Assembly: GCA_021785175.1 (NCBI GenBank)
Contig: JAJYGH010000081.1
Location: 16,163 to 80,162 of the forward strand
Direction: 5' to 3'
Length of the DNA: 64,000 nucleotides
Source: Chloroflexota bacterium
Lineage (GTDB): Bacteria > Chloroflexota > Limnocylindria > Limnocylindrales > CSP1-4
This document shows positions 15,625-23,985 of this stretch, piece by piece; positions within the stretch are counted from its first letter, which is position 1; each line of letters starts with the position of its first letter. The notes under the pieces are model-generated. The model saw only the letters and a program-made list of their open reading frames with translations. It was not told the DNA's origin and did not search any database. Position numbers and translations under genes: made by a program.

Positions 15625-16130
15625 CGACGCCCCCGGGGTGCCAGGCCGGGCGGAGAAACCAGACGGTGTCCGGGTCGGCGCTGGCGAAGGCGTGAGGTGC
15701 TGCCCCGGGTCGTCAATCCGCCTGCGTGGGTCCGTTCGGCCCTACTCGACCGGCGCACTCCGCGCCTAGCCTCCCCTCCAGACGGGGGGCCGCCGACGTG
15801 CCGTTGCCGCCAGAGTCCTGGCCGGTTCCCTCACCGACGCGAGCCCCATTGGCATCAGCGTCGGGGTGACGTTGCTCGACTCTCGACTCGTGACGCGCTT
15901 CCGATTCGCACCGCGCTCGTGCGAGGTCCCGAGGTGCGCGCGTCAAGTCGACCGCGATCGGGCGCCCGCCCGAAGCACCCCCGAAGCCTCCGAGCTGTTG
16001 CCTCCACTCGTTCCCGGTGCCCGCCCATGCCACCGGGGCGTCCCCGTTTCCTTCAGCTGAGGAGGTGCGCCGCCCGATTGTCTCGCCGCTCTCCGAGCGG
16101 AACTTGAGAACGCGTAAGGGAGGGGGAACT
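15625..16130. other. 500-bp region upstream of nucleotidase
   Basis: No gene is supported here. Open frames in this stretch have Arg/Pro-rich translations and no ribosome sites. The last 20 bases carry the AAGGGAGGGGGA ribosome site of the nucleotidase gene. The length suggests a long leader or promoter region, but I cannot define elements. Confidence 0.4.
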
Positions 16131-19100
16131 GTGAATCGGAAGTCCTATGTGTGGCTCGCGCTCGCGGTGATGCTGACGCTGGTCACTCCCGCGGCGATGC
16201 CGGGCAGCACGGTCCGTGCCGCCGAGACGAAGGACATCGTCGTGCTCGGCACGAGCGACATCCACGGCCAGGTCGACGCCTGGGACTATTTCGGCGACAA
16301 GGCGTTTTCTGGCGGCCTCACGAAGGTCGCGACGTACGTCAACAACACGAAGGCGACGAACCCCAACACCATCCTCATCGACGATGGCGACGTGATCCAG
16401 GGCACCCCGCTGTCCTATTACTACGAGGTGCTCCACCCCGAGCTCGAGAACCCGATGGCGGCCACGATGAACGCCATGGGTTTCGTCGCCTCGACCGTCG
16501 GGAACCACGAGTTCAACTACGGGCCGACGATCTTCAACAAGTACCAGAGTGATGCGGACTTCCCGCTCCTCTCGGCGAACGTCACCGGCTGCGCGGACTA
16601 CACGTTCGAGCCGTACGTGATCAACCACATGGACGTTGGCGGCGGGGAAACCGTCGACGTGGGCATCCTCGGCCTCACGCCGCCCGCTGTGCCGCACTGG
16701 GAGCAGGCCAAGAACATCACGGGTTGCGTCTTCGGTGACCCGATCGTGGCCGCCAACAAGTACGTCCCGGAGATGAAGGCCGCCGGGGCCGACGTGATCG
16801 TCGTCGCGGCGCACGCCGGAACCGACGAAACGTACGGCTACGGCCTCGAGGAGGACTTCGCCAAGGCGCTGGCGAACCAGGTCTCGGGCATCGACGTCAT
16901 CCTGGCCGGGCATGCCCACTCCACGATTGCGGGCGACCTGGTCAATGGCGTCCTCATCACCGAGCCATCCTCGCAGGCCAAGAACGTCTCCGACATCCGC
17001 CTGAAGATCACCGGTTCCGGCAGCGACTGGGAGGTCACGCAGAAATCGTCCACCGCCCCGTCCGTCGGCGGGCTGGACGAAGACCCCGTCGTCAAGGCGG
17101 TTACCGATCCCTACCACGACGGTGCCGTCGCGTACATCAACACGCCGATCGGGACCGCCGCGGCCGCCTTCACCGGCGGCTTCCAGGCGCGCATCGCCGA
17201 TGGGCCGACGGCCGACCTGATCAACCAGGTCCAGATGGACTCCGCCGCGGCGGCCGGCTTCCCGGCCCAGGCGTCGCTGGCCGCGCTGTTCAACAACAGC
17301 GCCCAGCTGAACGCCGGCCCGATCAAGCTCAAGGACGCGTACGCGCTCTACATCTACGACAACACGCTCTACGTCGTCGACGCCACCGGGCAGCAGATCA
17401 AAAACGAGCTCGAGTGGACGGCGGGGTACTTCAACCAGTACTACTACACCCCGGACGGCGTGACCAAGAACTCGCAGATGGCCGACTACAACTACGACCT
17501 CTGGTCGGGCATCGACTACAAGATCGACGTCACCAAGCCGGTCGGACAGCGGGTCGTGGAGCTGGACCTGAACGGCAAGCCGCTGGCGATGACCCAGCAC
17601 GTCAATGTCGCGCTCAACAACTACCGCGCGACCGGCCAGTTCAAGGACGCGACGATCCTCTACCAGTCGACGACCCAGGTTCGTGACCTCATCACGGACT
17701 GGATCACGGCCAAGGGCACGATCTCGCCCTCCGACGTCTGCGTCCACAACTACGACCTGCTGCCGCCGCCAGCGACCTGGCTCTCCAGCTCGGCGTCGCA
17801 GTCGATCACCCGCGCTGACTACGCCAGTCTCCTCTGGACCGGGTTCGCCGGCTCGACCGGCGACTACATGAAGCTGCCGGGCGAGAAGACGGCGGAAACG
17901 ACAGTCCCGCGCGAGGGTGCCCTCTATCTCCTCGGCAACAGGGCGATGAACGGCAACTGGGACGTCACCCCGAACCAGGCGCTGCTCAAGTCCTACACCG
18001 ACTTCGACAGCCTGTCTGCCTGGGCGAAGGTCGCCACGGCCTATGCGCTCGCCGCTTCGATCTACACGCCGGCCAGAAACCAGCTGCAGCCGAAGCAGAC
18101 GCTGACCAATGCCGACGCGCTCGCGCTCGTCCGTGAGGCCACGTACCCGCTCTTCACGTTCCTCTCGACGAACGACTTCCACGGACAACTTCAACCTAAG
18201 GCGCTGAGTAGCTCGAATCCTGCGCTCGTTGGCGGCGCCGCTTATGACATGGCCTACATCAACAACTACAGGGCCCTGAACCCCGCTGGGACGACGCTCC
18301 TCGATGCGGGCGACGAGATGCAGGGCACGCCGATCTCCAACCTGCTCAAGGGCGAGTCGGTGATCGACGTCTTCAATCACATGGGCTATGAGGCCGCCGT
18401 GGTCGGGAACCACGAGTTCGACTGGGGACTCGGGACGCTCCAGGACCGCATGGCCCAGGCCGACTACCCGATCCTCGCCGCCAACATCTTCCTCACTGGC
18501 ACGGACACCAGACCGAGCTGGGCCGAGCCGACGGCCATGTTCACCGTGAAAGGCCGCAAGGTCGGCGTGATCGGCGTCACCAGTAAGGACACGCCGACGA
18601 TCGTCATGGCCGGCAACACCGCGGGTCTCGACTTCCGGCCCGTTGGACCGATCGTCACCCAGCTCGTCTCCGACCTGCGGGCGCAGGGCGCCGAACTCGT
18701 CGTCGTCCTCGCCCACATGCCGGACGTGTACGGCGGCAAGGTTACCCAGGAGATCGTCGATGTCGCCCAGCCCGGCGTCGATCTGATCGTCTCGGGTCAC
18801 TCGCACAGTGGCTACTCGGGCGTGATCAACGGCGTGCCGATCATCCAGGCGTACTCGTCGGGGACCGCGATCGGCGTCTCGAACCTGAGTTACGATCGTC
18901 TCCACGGCGGGATCGTCAACGCCAGCCTCAAAGTCGTTACGACGTACAACGCTGGCATGACTCCGGACCCGGGCATCGCCGCCCTCGTCGCCCACTACCA
19001 GGACGTGATCGGCCCAACCGTCAACGCCGTCGTGGCAACGCTGGATGTCGGCCCGATCACCCGGACCCAGAACGCCTCCGGTGAGTCCGCGATGGGCGAC

Positions 19101-19643
19101 CTCGTCGCCGACGCGGCCGCCTGGAAGGGCGGGACGCAGATTGGGTTCACGAACCCGGGCGGCCTCCGCGCGGATATCGGCTTCAGCTCGTATCCCCACG
19201 ATGTTACCTGGACGGACATCTTCAACGTCCAGCCGTTCGACAACAAGCTCGTCACAATGACGCTGACCGGCAGCCAGCTCTACGACGTGCTTGAGCAGCA
19301 GTTCGTGACTAAGCGCATGCTGCCGATCTCGGGCTTCAAGTACACGTGGAATTCGGCGAATCCCGTCGGATCGAAGATCGTTTCCGTGACTCTGAAGGAC
19401 GGCACGCCGGTCCTCAAGGACACGACCGCCTACACCGCGACGATGAACGAGTACATCGGGACTGGCGGGGACGGGTTCTCCTCGTTCCTCGCCGGCACGA
19501 ACTTCACGCGCATCGGCGTGAGTGACCTCGACGCGCTGCTCGGCTACGTCCAGCACGTGTGGGGCACTCCGGGCCAAGCGGGCGCAACGCCCATCGACCC
19601 GACGGTGTACCCGAAGATCGACGGACGAGTCACCAAGCTGTAG
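16131..19643 (+). CDS. Secreted double nucleotidase with SLH-like repeats
   Basis: A 1170-aa exported protein. Residues 1-30 form a signal peptide. Residues 38-540 are a CpdB-like metallophosphoesterase (TSDIHGQ, DDGDVIQG, GNHEFNYG, GHAHS) plus its 5'-nucleotidase C-terminal domain. Residues about 540-675 contain two to three S-layer-homology-like repeats (SITRADYASLLW; DFDSLSAWAKVAT...LTNADALALV). Residues 677-1170 are a second, UshA-like enzyme (STNDFHGQL, DAGDEMQG, GNHEFDWG, GHSHSG). The CpdB-then-UshA order matches B. subtilis YfkN, a 2',3'-cyclic-nucleotide and 5'-nucleotidase used to salvage phosphate. SLH-like repeats in the middle are unusual and could tie it to the envelope. Start GTG 16131 follows AAGGGAGGGGGA. 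Confidence 0.88.
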   Translation: MNRKSYVWLALAVMLTLVTPAAMPGSTVRAAETKDIVVLGTSDIHGQVDAWDYFGDKAFSGGLTKVATYVNNTKATNPNTILIDDGDVIQGTPLSYYYEVLHPELENPMAATMNAMGFVASTVGNHEFNYGPTIFNKYQSDADFPLLSANVTGCADYTFEPYVINHMDVGGGETVDVGILGLTPPAVPHWEQAKNITGCVFGDPIVAANKYVPEMKAAGADVIVVAAHAGTDETYGYGLEEDFAKALANQVSGIDVILAGHAHSTIAGDLVNGVLITEPSSQAKNVSDIRLKITGSGSDWEVTQKSSTAPSVGGLDEDPVVKAVTDPYHDGAVAYINTPIGTAAAAFTGGFQARIADGPTADLINQVQMDSAAAAGFPAQASLAALFNNSAQLNAGPIKLKDAYALYIYDNTLYVVDATGQQIKNELEWTAGYFNQYYYTPDGVTKNSQMADYNYDLWSGIDYKIDVTKPVGQRVVELDLNGKPLAMTQHVNVALNNYRATGQFKDATILYQSTTQVRDLITDWITAKGTISPSDVCVHNYDLLPPPATWLSSSASQSITRADYASLLWTGFAGSTGDYMKLPGEKTAETTVPREGALYLLGNRAMNGNWDVTPNQALLKSYTDFDSLSAWAKVATAYALAASIYTPARNQLQPKQTLTNADALALVREATYPLFTFLSTNDFHGQLQPKALSSSNPALVGGAAYDMAYINNYRALNPAGTTLLDAGDEMQGTPISNLLKGESVIDVFNHMGYEAAVVGNHEFDWGLGTLQDRMAQADYPILAANIFLTGTDTRPSWAEPTAMFTVKGRKVGVIGVTSKDTPTIVMAGNTAGLDFRPVGPIVTQLVSDLRAQGAELVVVLAHMPDVYGGKVTQEIVDVAQPGVDLIVSGHSHSGYSGVINGVPIIQAYSSGTAIGVSNLSYDRLHGGIVNASLKVVTTYNAGMTPDPGIAALVAHYQDVIGPTVNAVVATLDVGPITRTQNASGESAMGDLVADAAAWKGGTQIGFTNPGGLRADIGFSSYPHDVTWTDIFNVQPFDNKLVTMTLTGSQLYDVLEQQFVTKRMLPISGFKYTWNSANPVGSKIVSVTLKDGTPVLKDTTAYTATMNEYIGTGGDGFSSFLAGTNFTRIGVSDLDALLGYVQHVWGTPGQAGATPIDPTVYPKIDGRVTKL

Positions 19644-19680
19644 TCCCGTTCCGGCGGACACGGTCCGCGGATCGGATTCG

Positions 19681-19710
19681 ACGGGAGGGAGCCGGGAGGC
19701 TCCCTCCCGT
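19681..19710 (+). terminator. Strong intrinsic terminator
   Basis: A perfect 13-bp inverted repeat (arms 19681-19693 and 19698-19710, GGGA loop) lies 37 bases after the nucleotidase stop and is followed by TTTGCGCGTTT. It also lies just beyond the 3' end of the convergent epimerase gene (32 bp away), so it may serve both directions. Confidence 0.85.
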
Positions 19711-19742
19711 TTGCGCGTTTGCTCGCGGTCGAGGGTGCTCGC

Positions 19743-20735
19743 CTACGCTCCCAGCACCCGATCGAGCCAGGAGTCGTCGACGATGCCGTCGCGGATCGCG
19801 CGGCGGTACGTCTCGATCGTCTCCCGGACGCCGTCCTCGAGCGGCGTCAGTTCCCGCGCGCCGAACGCTGCCTCGAACGGCCGGCCGTCGAACGCCTCGG
19901 GGAGGGGGAGTGGTGTGTGGTCATGGGAGATCATCGGCCGGCTGGCCGGCTCCGCCCGCCCGATCATCTCGACGACCTCGTCGACTCCGACGCGCGGCCC
20001 CGGGAGGCTGTACACCGGCGCGCCACCGGAGTCCGACCGCGCCGCATCCAGGAACGCCTTCGCCGCGTCGTCCACGAACTGGAACTGATAACGGCCGCCG
20101 AAGCCGATGCGGTACGGGCGGCCCGCGGCGGCCGCGATCATCGCGACGGTCGGCTTCGAGGTGATGCCCTGGTCGCGCCCGGGGCCATACACCGAATGCG
20201 GCCGCAACCCCACGCTCGCGACGCCCTGCGTGGCCCACCAGATCGCGGCATCCAGCTCGTTCGCGACCTTGAACACGCCGTAGTGCGTGGTGGGGCGGAG
20301 CGCCGCGTCGGCGGGGAGAGTCTCGTGCGGGTAGTCGGACTTCGGCCCATAGACTGCCGCGCTGCTCGCGTACGTGACGCGACCGATCCCGAGCCGTCGC
20401 GCGAGCTCGAAGATCGCCACCGTGCCGGTGACGTTGACGCGCGCCCCGGCGAGCGGGTCCGCCGCGCAGAACGGGACCTGGAGCGCGGCGAGGTGAACGA
20501 TCGTCGTGATCGCGCGCGCCCTCGACGCCGCCTCGAGCGCGTCGACATCGGCGATGTCCCCACGGACCCAGTCGACCTGCCGCAGTTCGTCGTCGGACAG
20601 GACCAGCCGGAGTCGGTGCGTGGATCCGCCGGACGTGAGGACGGTCACCGGGACGCTCTCGCGAACGAGGTTCGCGACGACCCGCGAGCCGATGCACCCC
20701 GTCCCGCCCGTGACGAGGAAGCGCTCGTCTGCCAT
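19743..20735 (-). CDS. NAD-dependent sugar epimerase/dehydratase (SDR)
   Basis: The 330-aa protein is an extended short-chain dehydrogenase/reductase. The NAD-binding motif TGGTGCIGS lies near residues 9-17, and catalytic residues are visible as YASSAAVYG and the YGVFK (YxxxK) motif. A C-terminal substrate-binding part follows. Such enzymes act on nucleotide sugars or related polyols, and the substrate cannot be read from sequence. It lies 4 bp downstream of the small monooxygenase-like gene and is probably cotranscribed with it, divergent from the Mo hydroxylase operon. Confidence 0.85.
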   Translation of the reverse strand: MADERFLVTGGTGCIGSRVVANLVRESVPVTVLTSGGSTHRLRLVLSDDELRQVDWVRGDIADVDALEAASRARAITTIVHLAALQVPFCAADPLAGARVNVTGTVAIFELARRLGIGRVTYASSAAVYGPKSDYPHETLPADAALRPTTHYGVFKVANELDAAIWWATQGVASVGLRPHSVYGPGRDQGITSKPTVAMIAAAAGRPYRIGFGGRYQFQFVDDAAKAFLDAARSDSGGAPVYSLPGPRVGVDEVVEMIGRAEPASRPMISHDHTPLPLPEAFDGRPFEAAFGARELTPLEDGVRETIETYRRAIRDGIVDDSWLDRVLGA

Positions 20736-20739
20736 CGGG

Positions 20740-21027
20740 TCAGCCCACCACTTCGTAGGCCGCGACGTCCATGCCCGTGTGGAGCGCGTTCAGGTCCGGC
20801 TGGAGCGCCTGGTGCTCGGCCGACGTCCGCCAGCCCGTGGCAGCGTCGACGCTCTCGAACCGCAGCACCATCTGGTACCGCCCCGTCTGCACGAGCTCGC
20901 GAAGCAGCCAGACATCCACGAACCCCGGCGACTTCGACATCGCAGGGCGGTAGCGCGTCGCGAAGAGCGCCTCGAAGTCGGCCGCATGGCCCTCGAGGAC
21001 GTTGAACGTGAGGTGGCGCTCGATCAT
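20740..21027 (-). CDS. ABM-like dimeric alpha/beta-barrel protein
   Basis: About 95 aa with the antibiotic biosynthesis monooxygenase-like ferredoxin fold: a MIERHLTFNV strand, helix FEALFATRYRPAMSKSPGF, VDVWLLRE and YQMVLRFESVDAATGW. The start chosen is ATG 21027, because GGAGGCGGAG sits just upstream. A frame extends to 21081, but that part is low complexity. Members are cofactor-free oxygenases, isomerases or simple binding proteins, so function is open. The gene leads the epimerase transcript. Confidence 0.65.
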   Translation of the reverse strand: MIERHLTFNVLEGHAADFEALFATRYRPAMSKSPGFVDVWLLRELVQTGRYQMVLRFESVDAATGWRTSAEHQALQPDLNALHTGMDVAAYEVVG

Positions 21028-21154
21028 CTCCGCCTCCATCCGGGCTGCCGTCCCGGTTCGCTGCTCCTGTTGTCTGCGCACGTGGTCGGCCTGCCGTCGT
21101 CCTGCCTGCGGGCGCCTCTCCGGCCGCCGACCGCTCGATCCCCCCAGCCTTCAG

Positions 21155-21165
21155 CGGTCTTACCA
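21155..21165 (+). promoter_or_regulatory. Candidate FCD-family operator
   Basis: The 11-mer CGGTCTTACCA fits the FadR/FCD consensus TNGTNNNACNA at every fixed position but the first. It lies 29 bp before the start of the FCD regulator, in the divergent intergenic region, and just upstream of a TTGACC hexamer (21167-21172). The placement suggests autoregulation of the operon. Confidence 0.4.
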
Positions 21166-21194
21166 CTTGACCAGACGTTCGACAGGAGGCTAGC

Positions 21195-21995
21195 ATGGCG
21201 GCCGGGGGCCAGGGAGGACGAACGCGCGTGCCAGTCGACGCCGAACCGAAGCCCGGAACCGCCCCGAACGCCTCACCGGACGGGCGGTTCCGCGTGATCG
21301 CGCGCAGCACGCTCCCCGAGGAGATCGCCGCTCGCCTGCTGGCCCTCATCCGTGCACGCGAGCTGCGGCCCGGCGACAAGCTTCCGCCCGAACGGACGCT
21401 CGCCTCGATGATGGAGGTGAGCCGGCCGGTCCTTCGCGAGGCCCTGCGCGCGCTCGCGCTCATGAAGGTCGTCGACATCCGCCAGGGCAGCGGCACGTAC
21501 GTGACGTCGCTCGAGCCGACGCAGCTCGTCTCGCACCTCGAGTTCGCGTTCTCCACCGACACGGTCGCGCTCGCCCAACTGCTCGAGGCGCGCCGCGTCG
21601 TCGAGGTCGGCAACGTCCGCCTCGCCGCAGAGCGGATCCGCGACGAGCAGCTTGCGTCGCTCGAGTCGATCCTCGCCGACCTGCGCCGCGTCGTCGACGA
21701 TCCCGCCGTCTTCAGCGACCTCGACATCGCGTTCCACGACACGGTCTGCGCGGCCGCCGGCAACTTCCTGCTCGGCCAGTTCATGGCGATCATCAACACG
21801 CTCGCGAAGGTCAGCCGGGAGCGGACGGGCTCCATGCGCGAGGTGCGACAGGCGACGCTCGCCGCCCACGCCCGCATCCTCGCCGCGCTGCAGGCCCGCG
21901 ATCCCGAGGCCGCCACGCACGCGATGCAGGAGCACCTCGACCACGTGGAGCGGGCGCTCGGGGCGGGGCCCGCCGTCGCGGAGCCGGCGCGATGA
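21195..21995 (+). CDS. GntR-family transcriptional regulator, FCD (FadR) type
   Basis: This 266-aa protein has a winged helix-turn-helix at about residues 35-105 (EEIAARLLALI, GDKLPPERTLASMMEVSRPVLREALRAL, IRQGSGTYV). An all-helical FCD ligand domain follows, with the metal-site pattern Asp/His: FSDLDIAFHDTVCAAAGN, then AAHARILAAL and AMQEHLDHVE. FCD regulators respond to carboxylates or related metabolites. ATG 21195 follows AGGAGG. Its stop overlaps coxG as ATGA, so it heads the seven-gene Mo hydroxylase operon and probably controls it. Confidence 0.9.
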   Translation: MAAGGQGGRTRVPVDAEPKPGTAPNASPDGRFRVIARSTLPEEIAARLLALIRARELRPGDKLPPERTLASMMEVSRPVLREALRALALMKVVDIRQGSGTYVTSLEPTQLVSHLEFAFSTDTVALAQLLEARRVVEVGNVRLAAERIRDEQLASLESILADLRRVVDDPAVFSDLDIAFHDTVCAAAGNFLLGQFMAIINTLAKVSRERTGSMREVRQATLAAHARILAALQARDPEAATHAMQEHLDHVERALGAGPAVAEPAR

Positions 21996-22612
21996 AGATC
22001 GCGGGACGCAACGTGCTCGATGCCGCACCCGCCGAGGTGTTCGCCGCGATCTGCGACCCGGCCACGCTGCTCTCCGTGATCCCGGGTTGCCAGGCGGTCG
22101 AACAGCTGGCACCGGACGAGTACGCCGGCTCGCTGCTCCTGCGACTCCCCGGGGCCACCGGCACGTTCCGTACGTCCGCGCGGCTCGTCGACGCCGATCC
22201 TCCTCGAAGCGCCGGGCTCGAGGGTCGCATCGAGGGGCCGATGGGGATGATCTCCGGGCGGGTCGACTTCGACCTGAGGGCCGTCGAGGACGGGCGGGCC
22301 GACTTCGAACCGTCCGTGGCCGTCGACGCACCGGCGGCCGGCGACGCGCCGCTCGATGACGCGTCAGCCGACGATCGTTCCGCCCCCGACCGCTCTGCCG
22401 CCACCCCGATCCGCCCCCGGACCCTCCTCGAATACCGCGGCCAGGCGGTCATCCAGGGGCCCCTCGCCCGACTCGACTCGCGCTTCGCCGAGAGCCTCGC
22501 GGCGACGCTGATCGGCCAGGGCCTGCACTCGCTCAATTCGCATCTCAACCGAGCCAGGTCCACGGTCGCCTCGACGTCAGGGCGGCCATCAACCACGGAG
22601 GCGCCCGAGTGA
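21992..22612 (+). CDS. coxG: CoxG-like Mo hydroxylase maturation protein (SRPBCC)
   Basis: A 206-aa SRPBCC/CoxG protein: the first 40 residues (AAPAEVFAAICDPATLLSVIPGCQ) and the LEGRIEGPMGMISGRVDFDL block are typical. The C-terminal GPLARLDSRFAESLAATLIGQGL helix closes the fold. CoxG helps membrane attachment or maturation of CO-dehydrogenase-type enzymes. An Ala/Asp/Ser-rich insert of about 35 residues (near 115-145) interrupts the usual domain and is probably disordered. ATGA and GTGA overlaps join it to the regulator before it and the FAD subunit after it. Confidence 0.85.
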   Translation: MKIAGRNVLDAAPAEVFAAICDPATLLSVIPGCQAVEQLAPDEYAGSLLLRLPGATGTFRTSARLVDADPPRSAGLEGRIEGPMGMISGRVDFDLRAVEDGRADFEPSVAVDAPAAGDAPLDDASADDRSAPDRSAATPIRPRTLLEYRGQAVIQGPLARLDSRFAESLAATLIGQGLHSLNSHLNRARSTVASTSGRPSTTEAPE

Positions 22613-23460
22613 CCGTCGCCGACTATTTCCTACCGCGCTCGCTGCCGGAGGCCCTCGAGCTCCTCCGGGAGCACGGGCCGTCGCTGCTGGTCATGGCCGG
22701 CGGTACCGTCACGATGCCGCTGATCAACGAGGGGATCAGCCTGCCGCGCCAGGTCATGGGGCTCCGGTTTGCCGGCCTCGACGGCCTCGAGCCCGTGGAC
22801 GGCGGCCTGCGGATCGGCGCGACCGTCACGCTCACCGGCCTCCTCCGGCAGCGGCACGTCCCGATGCTTGCCCAGGCCGCGCGCCGCACCGCGAGCTGGT
22901 CGATCCGGAACATGGGCACCGTGGGCGGCAACCTCTTCACCCCGCCGCCGGGCGGCGACGTCGCCGTGGCGCTGCTCGCGCTCGACGCGCAGGTCGAGGT
23001 CCGCAGCCGTGACGCGAGCCGGACCCTCCCGCTGTCGGAGTTCCAGACCGGGTTCATGACCACGGCCCTCGAGCCCGGCGAGCTGGTCACGGGGATCGGC
23101 GTGCCGGCCGTGGCGGGAGAGACGGCGTACCTGAAGTTCGGTCGGAAGGAGGCGAACACGCCGTCCGTGGTGACGGTCGCGGTCCGCGTCCGGCGCGAGG
23201 AGGACCGGGTGGTCGATGCCCGCGTCGCCCTCGGTGCCGTCGGACCGCATGCCCTCCGCGCATCGCGAGCCGAGGCGATCCTGGTCGGCTCGTCGCTCGA
23301 TCCGGGCGCGATCGACGAGGCGGCGGAGGCCGCGGCAGCGGAGTGCGACCCGTTCGACGACGGCGTGGCGAGCGCGTGGTACCGACGGGCGATGGTCCGG
23401 CTGTTCGTGCGCAGGGCGCTCGAGGGGCTGGCGCAGCCCGTCGCAGTGGAGGGTCGGTAG
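22609..23460 (+). CDS. FAD subunit of Mo hydroxylase (NdhF/CoxM-like)
   Basis: A 283-aa FAD subunit with AGGTVTMPL near residue 30 and the SIRNMGTVGGNL FAD-binding motif near residue 98. A complete CO-dehydrogenase flavoprotein C-terminal domain follows. It should take electrons from the 2Fe-2S subunit encoded next. Start GTG 22609 overlaps the coxG stop, and the next gene begins 1 bp after its stop. It occupies the position of ndhF in the nicotinate dehydrogenase gene order. Confidence 0.9.
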   Translation: MTVADYFLPRSLPEALELLREHGPSLLVMAGGTVTMPLINEGISLPRQVMGLRFAGLDGLEPVDGGLRIGATVTLTGLLRQRHVPMLAQAARRTASWSIRNMGTVGGNLFTPPPGGDVAVALLALDAQVEVRSRDASRTLPLSEFQTGFMTTALEPGELVTGIGVPAVAGETAYLKFGRKEANTPSVVTVAVRVRREEDRVVDARVALGAVGPHALRASRAEAILVGSSLDPGAIDEAAEAAAAECDPFDDGVASAWYRRAMVRLFVRRALEGLAQPVAVEGR

Positions 23461-23461
23461 C

Positions 23462-23983
23462 GTGGCATCCCGGATCGTCAGCTTCGAGCTCTGCGGCCGT
23501 GAGGTCGAGGTCCTGGTGAAGCCCATGACCACGCTGCAGTTCGTGCTGCGCAACCAGCTCGGCTACACGGGGACGAAGGAGGGCTGCCGGCAGGGCGGGT
23601 GCGGAAGCTGCACCGTCCTCGTCGACGGCGAGCCGATGATGTCGTGCCTGCTGCCCGTCGAGGATGTGGCGGGCAGGCGGGTCACCACGATCGAGGGCAT
23701 CACGCCGGTCGAGGGCCTCGCCCCGATCCAGCAGGCGTTCGTCGACACCAACGCCTTCCAGTGCGGCTACTGCACGCCCGGGATGGTCATGCTGACGACG
23801 GCCCTGCTCGACCACAACCCGGCGCCGAGCCGCGAGGAAGCGGTGGAGGCGCTCGGCGGCAACGTCTGCCGCTGCACGGGGTACGCACCGATCATCGACG
23901 CGATCGAGGCCGCCTCGGCCAGCGCCACAGGCGATGCGACGCGCGATGCCGGCGTCATGCCGGATCGATCGGGGGAGCGCTGA
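23462..23983 (+). CDS. 2Fe-2S subunit of Mo hydroxylase (NdhS/CoxS-like)
   Basis: A 173-aa protein with both [2Fe-2S] clusters intact. Cys42, Cys47, Cys50 and Cys62 form the plant-type cluster. Cys101, Cys104, Cys136 and Cys138 form the second. This contrasts with the XdhD protein in the first operon, where all eight positions are substituted. The final 30 residues are an extra Ala/Asp/Arg-rich tail. The spacing to the neighbours is 1 and 2 bp. Confidence 0.93.
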   Translation: MASRIVSFELCGREVEVLVKPMTTLQFVLRNQLGYTGTKEGCRQGGCGSCTVLVDGEPMMSCLLPVEDVAGRRVTTIEGITPVEGLAPIQQAFVDTNAFQCGYCTPGMVMLTTALLDHNPAPSREEAVEALGGNVCRCTGYAPIIDAIEAASASATGDATRDAGVMPDRSGER

Positions 23984-23985
23984 AG

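Noticed and set aside
15697..16107. Open frame upstream of the nucleotidase
   Set aside because: Arg/Pro-rich translation and no ribosome site; more likely leader DNA.
16053..19661. 1202-codon open frame antisense to the nucleotidase
   Set aside because: No recognisable motif and no ribosome site; the plus strand encodes a signal peptide and two catalytic domains.
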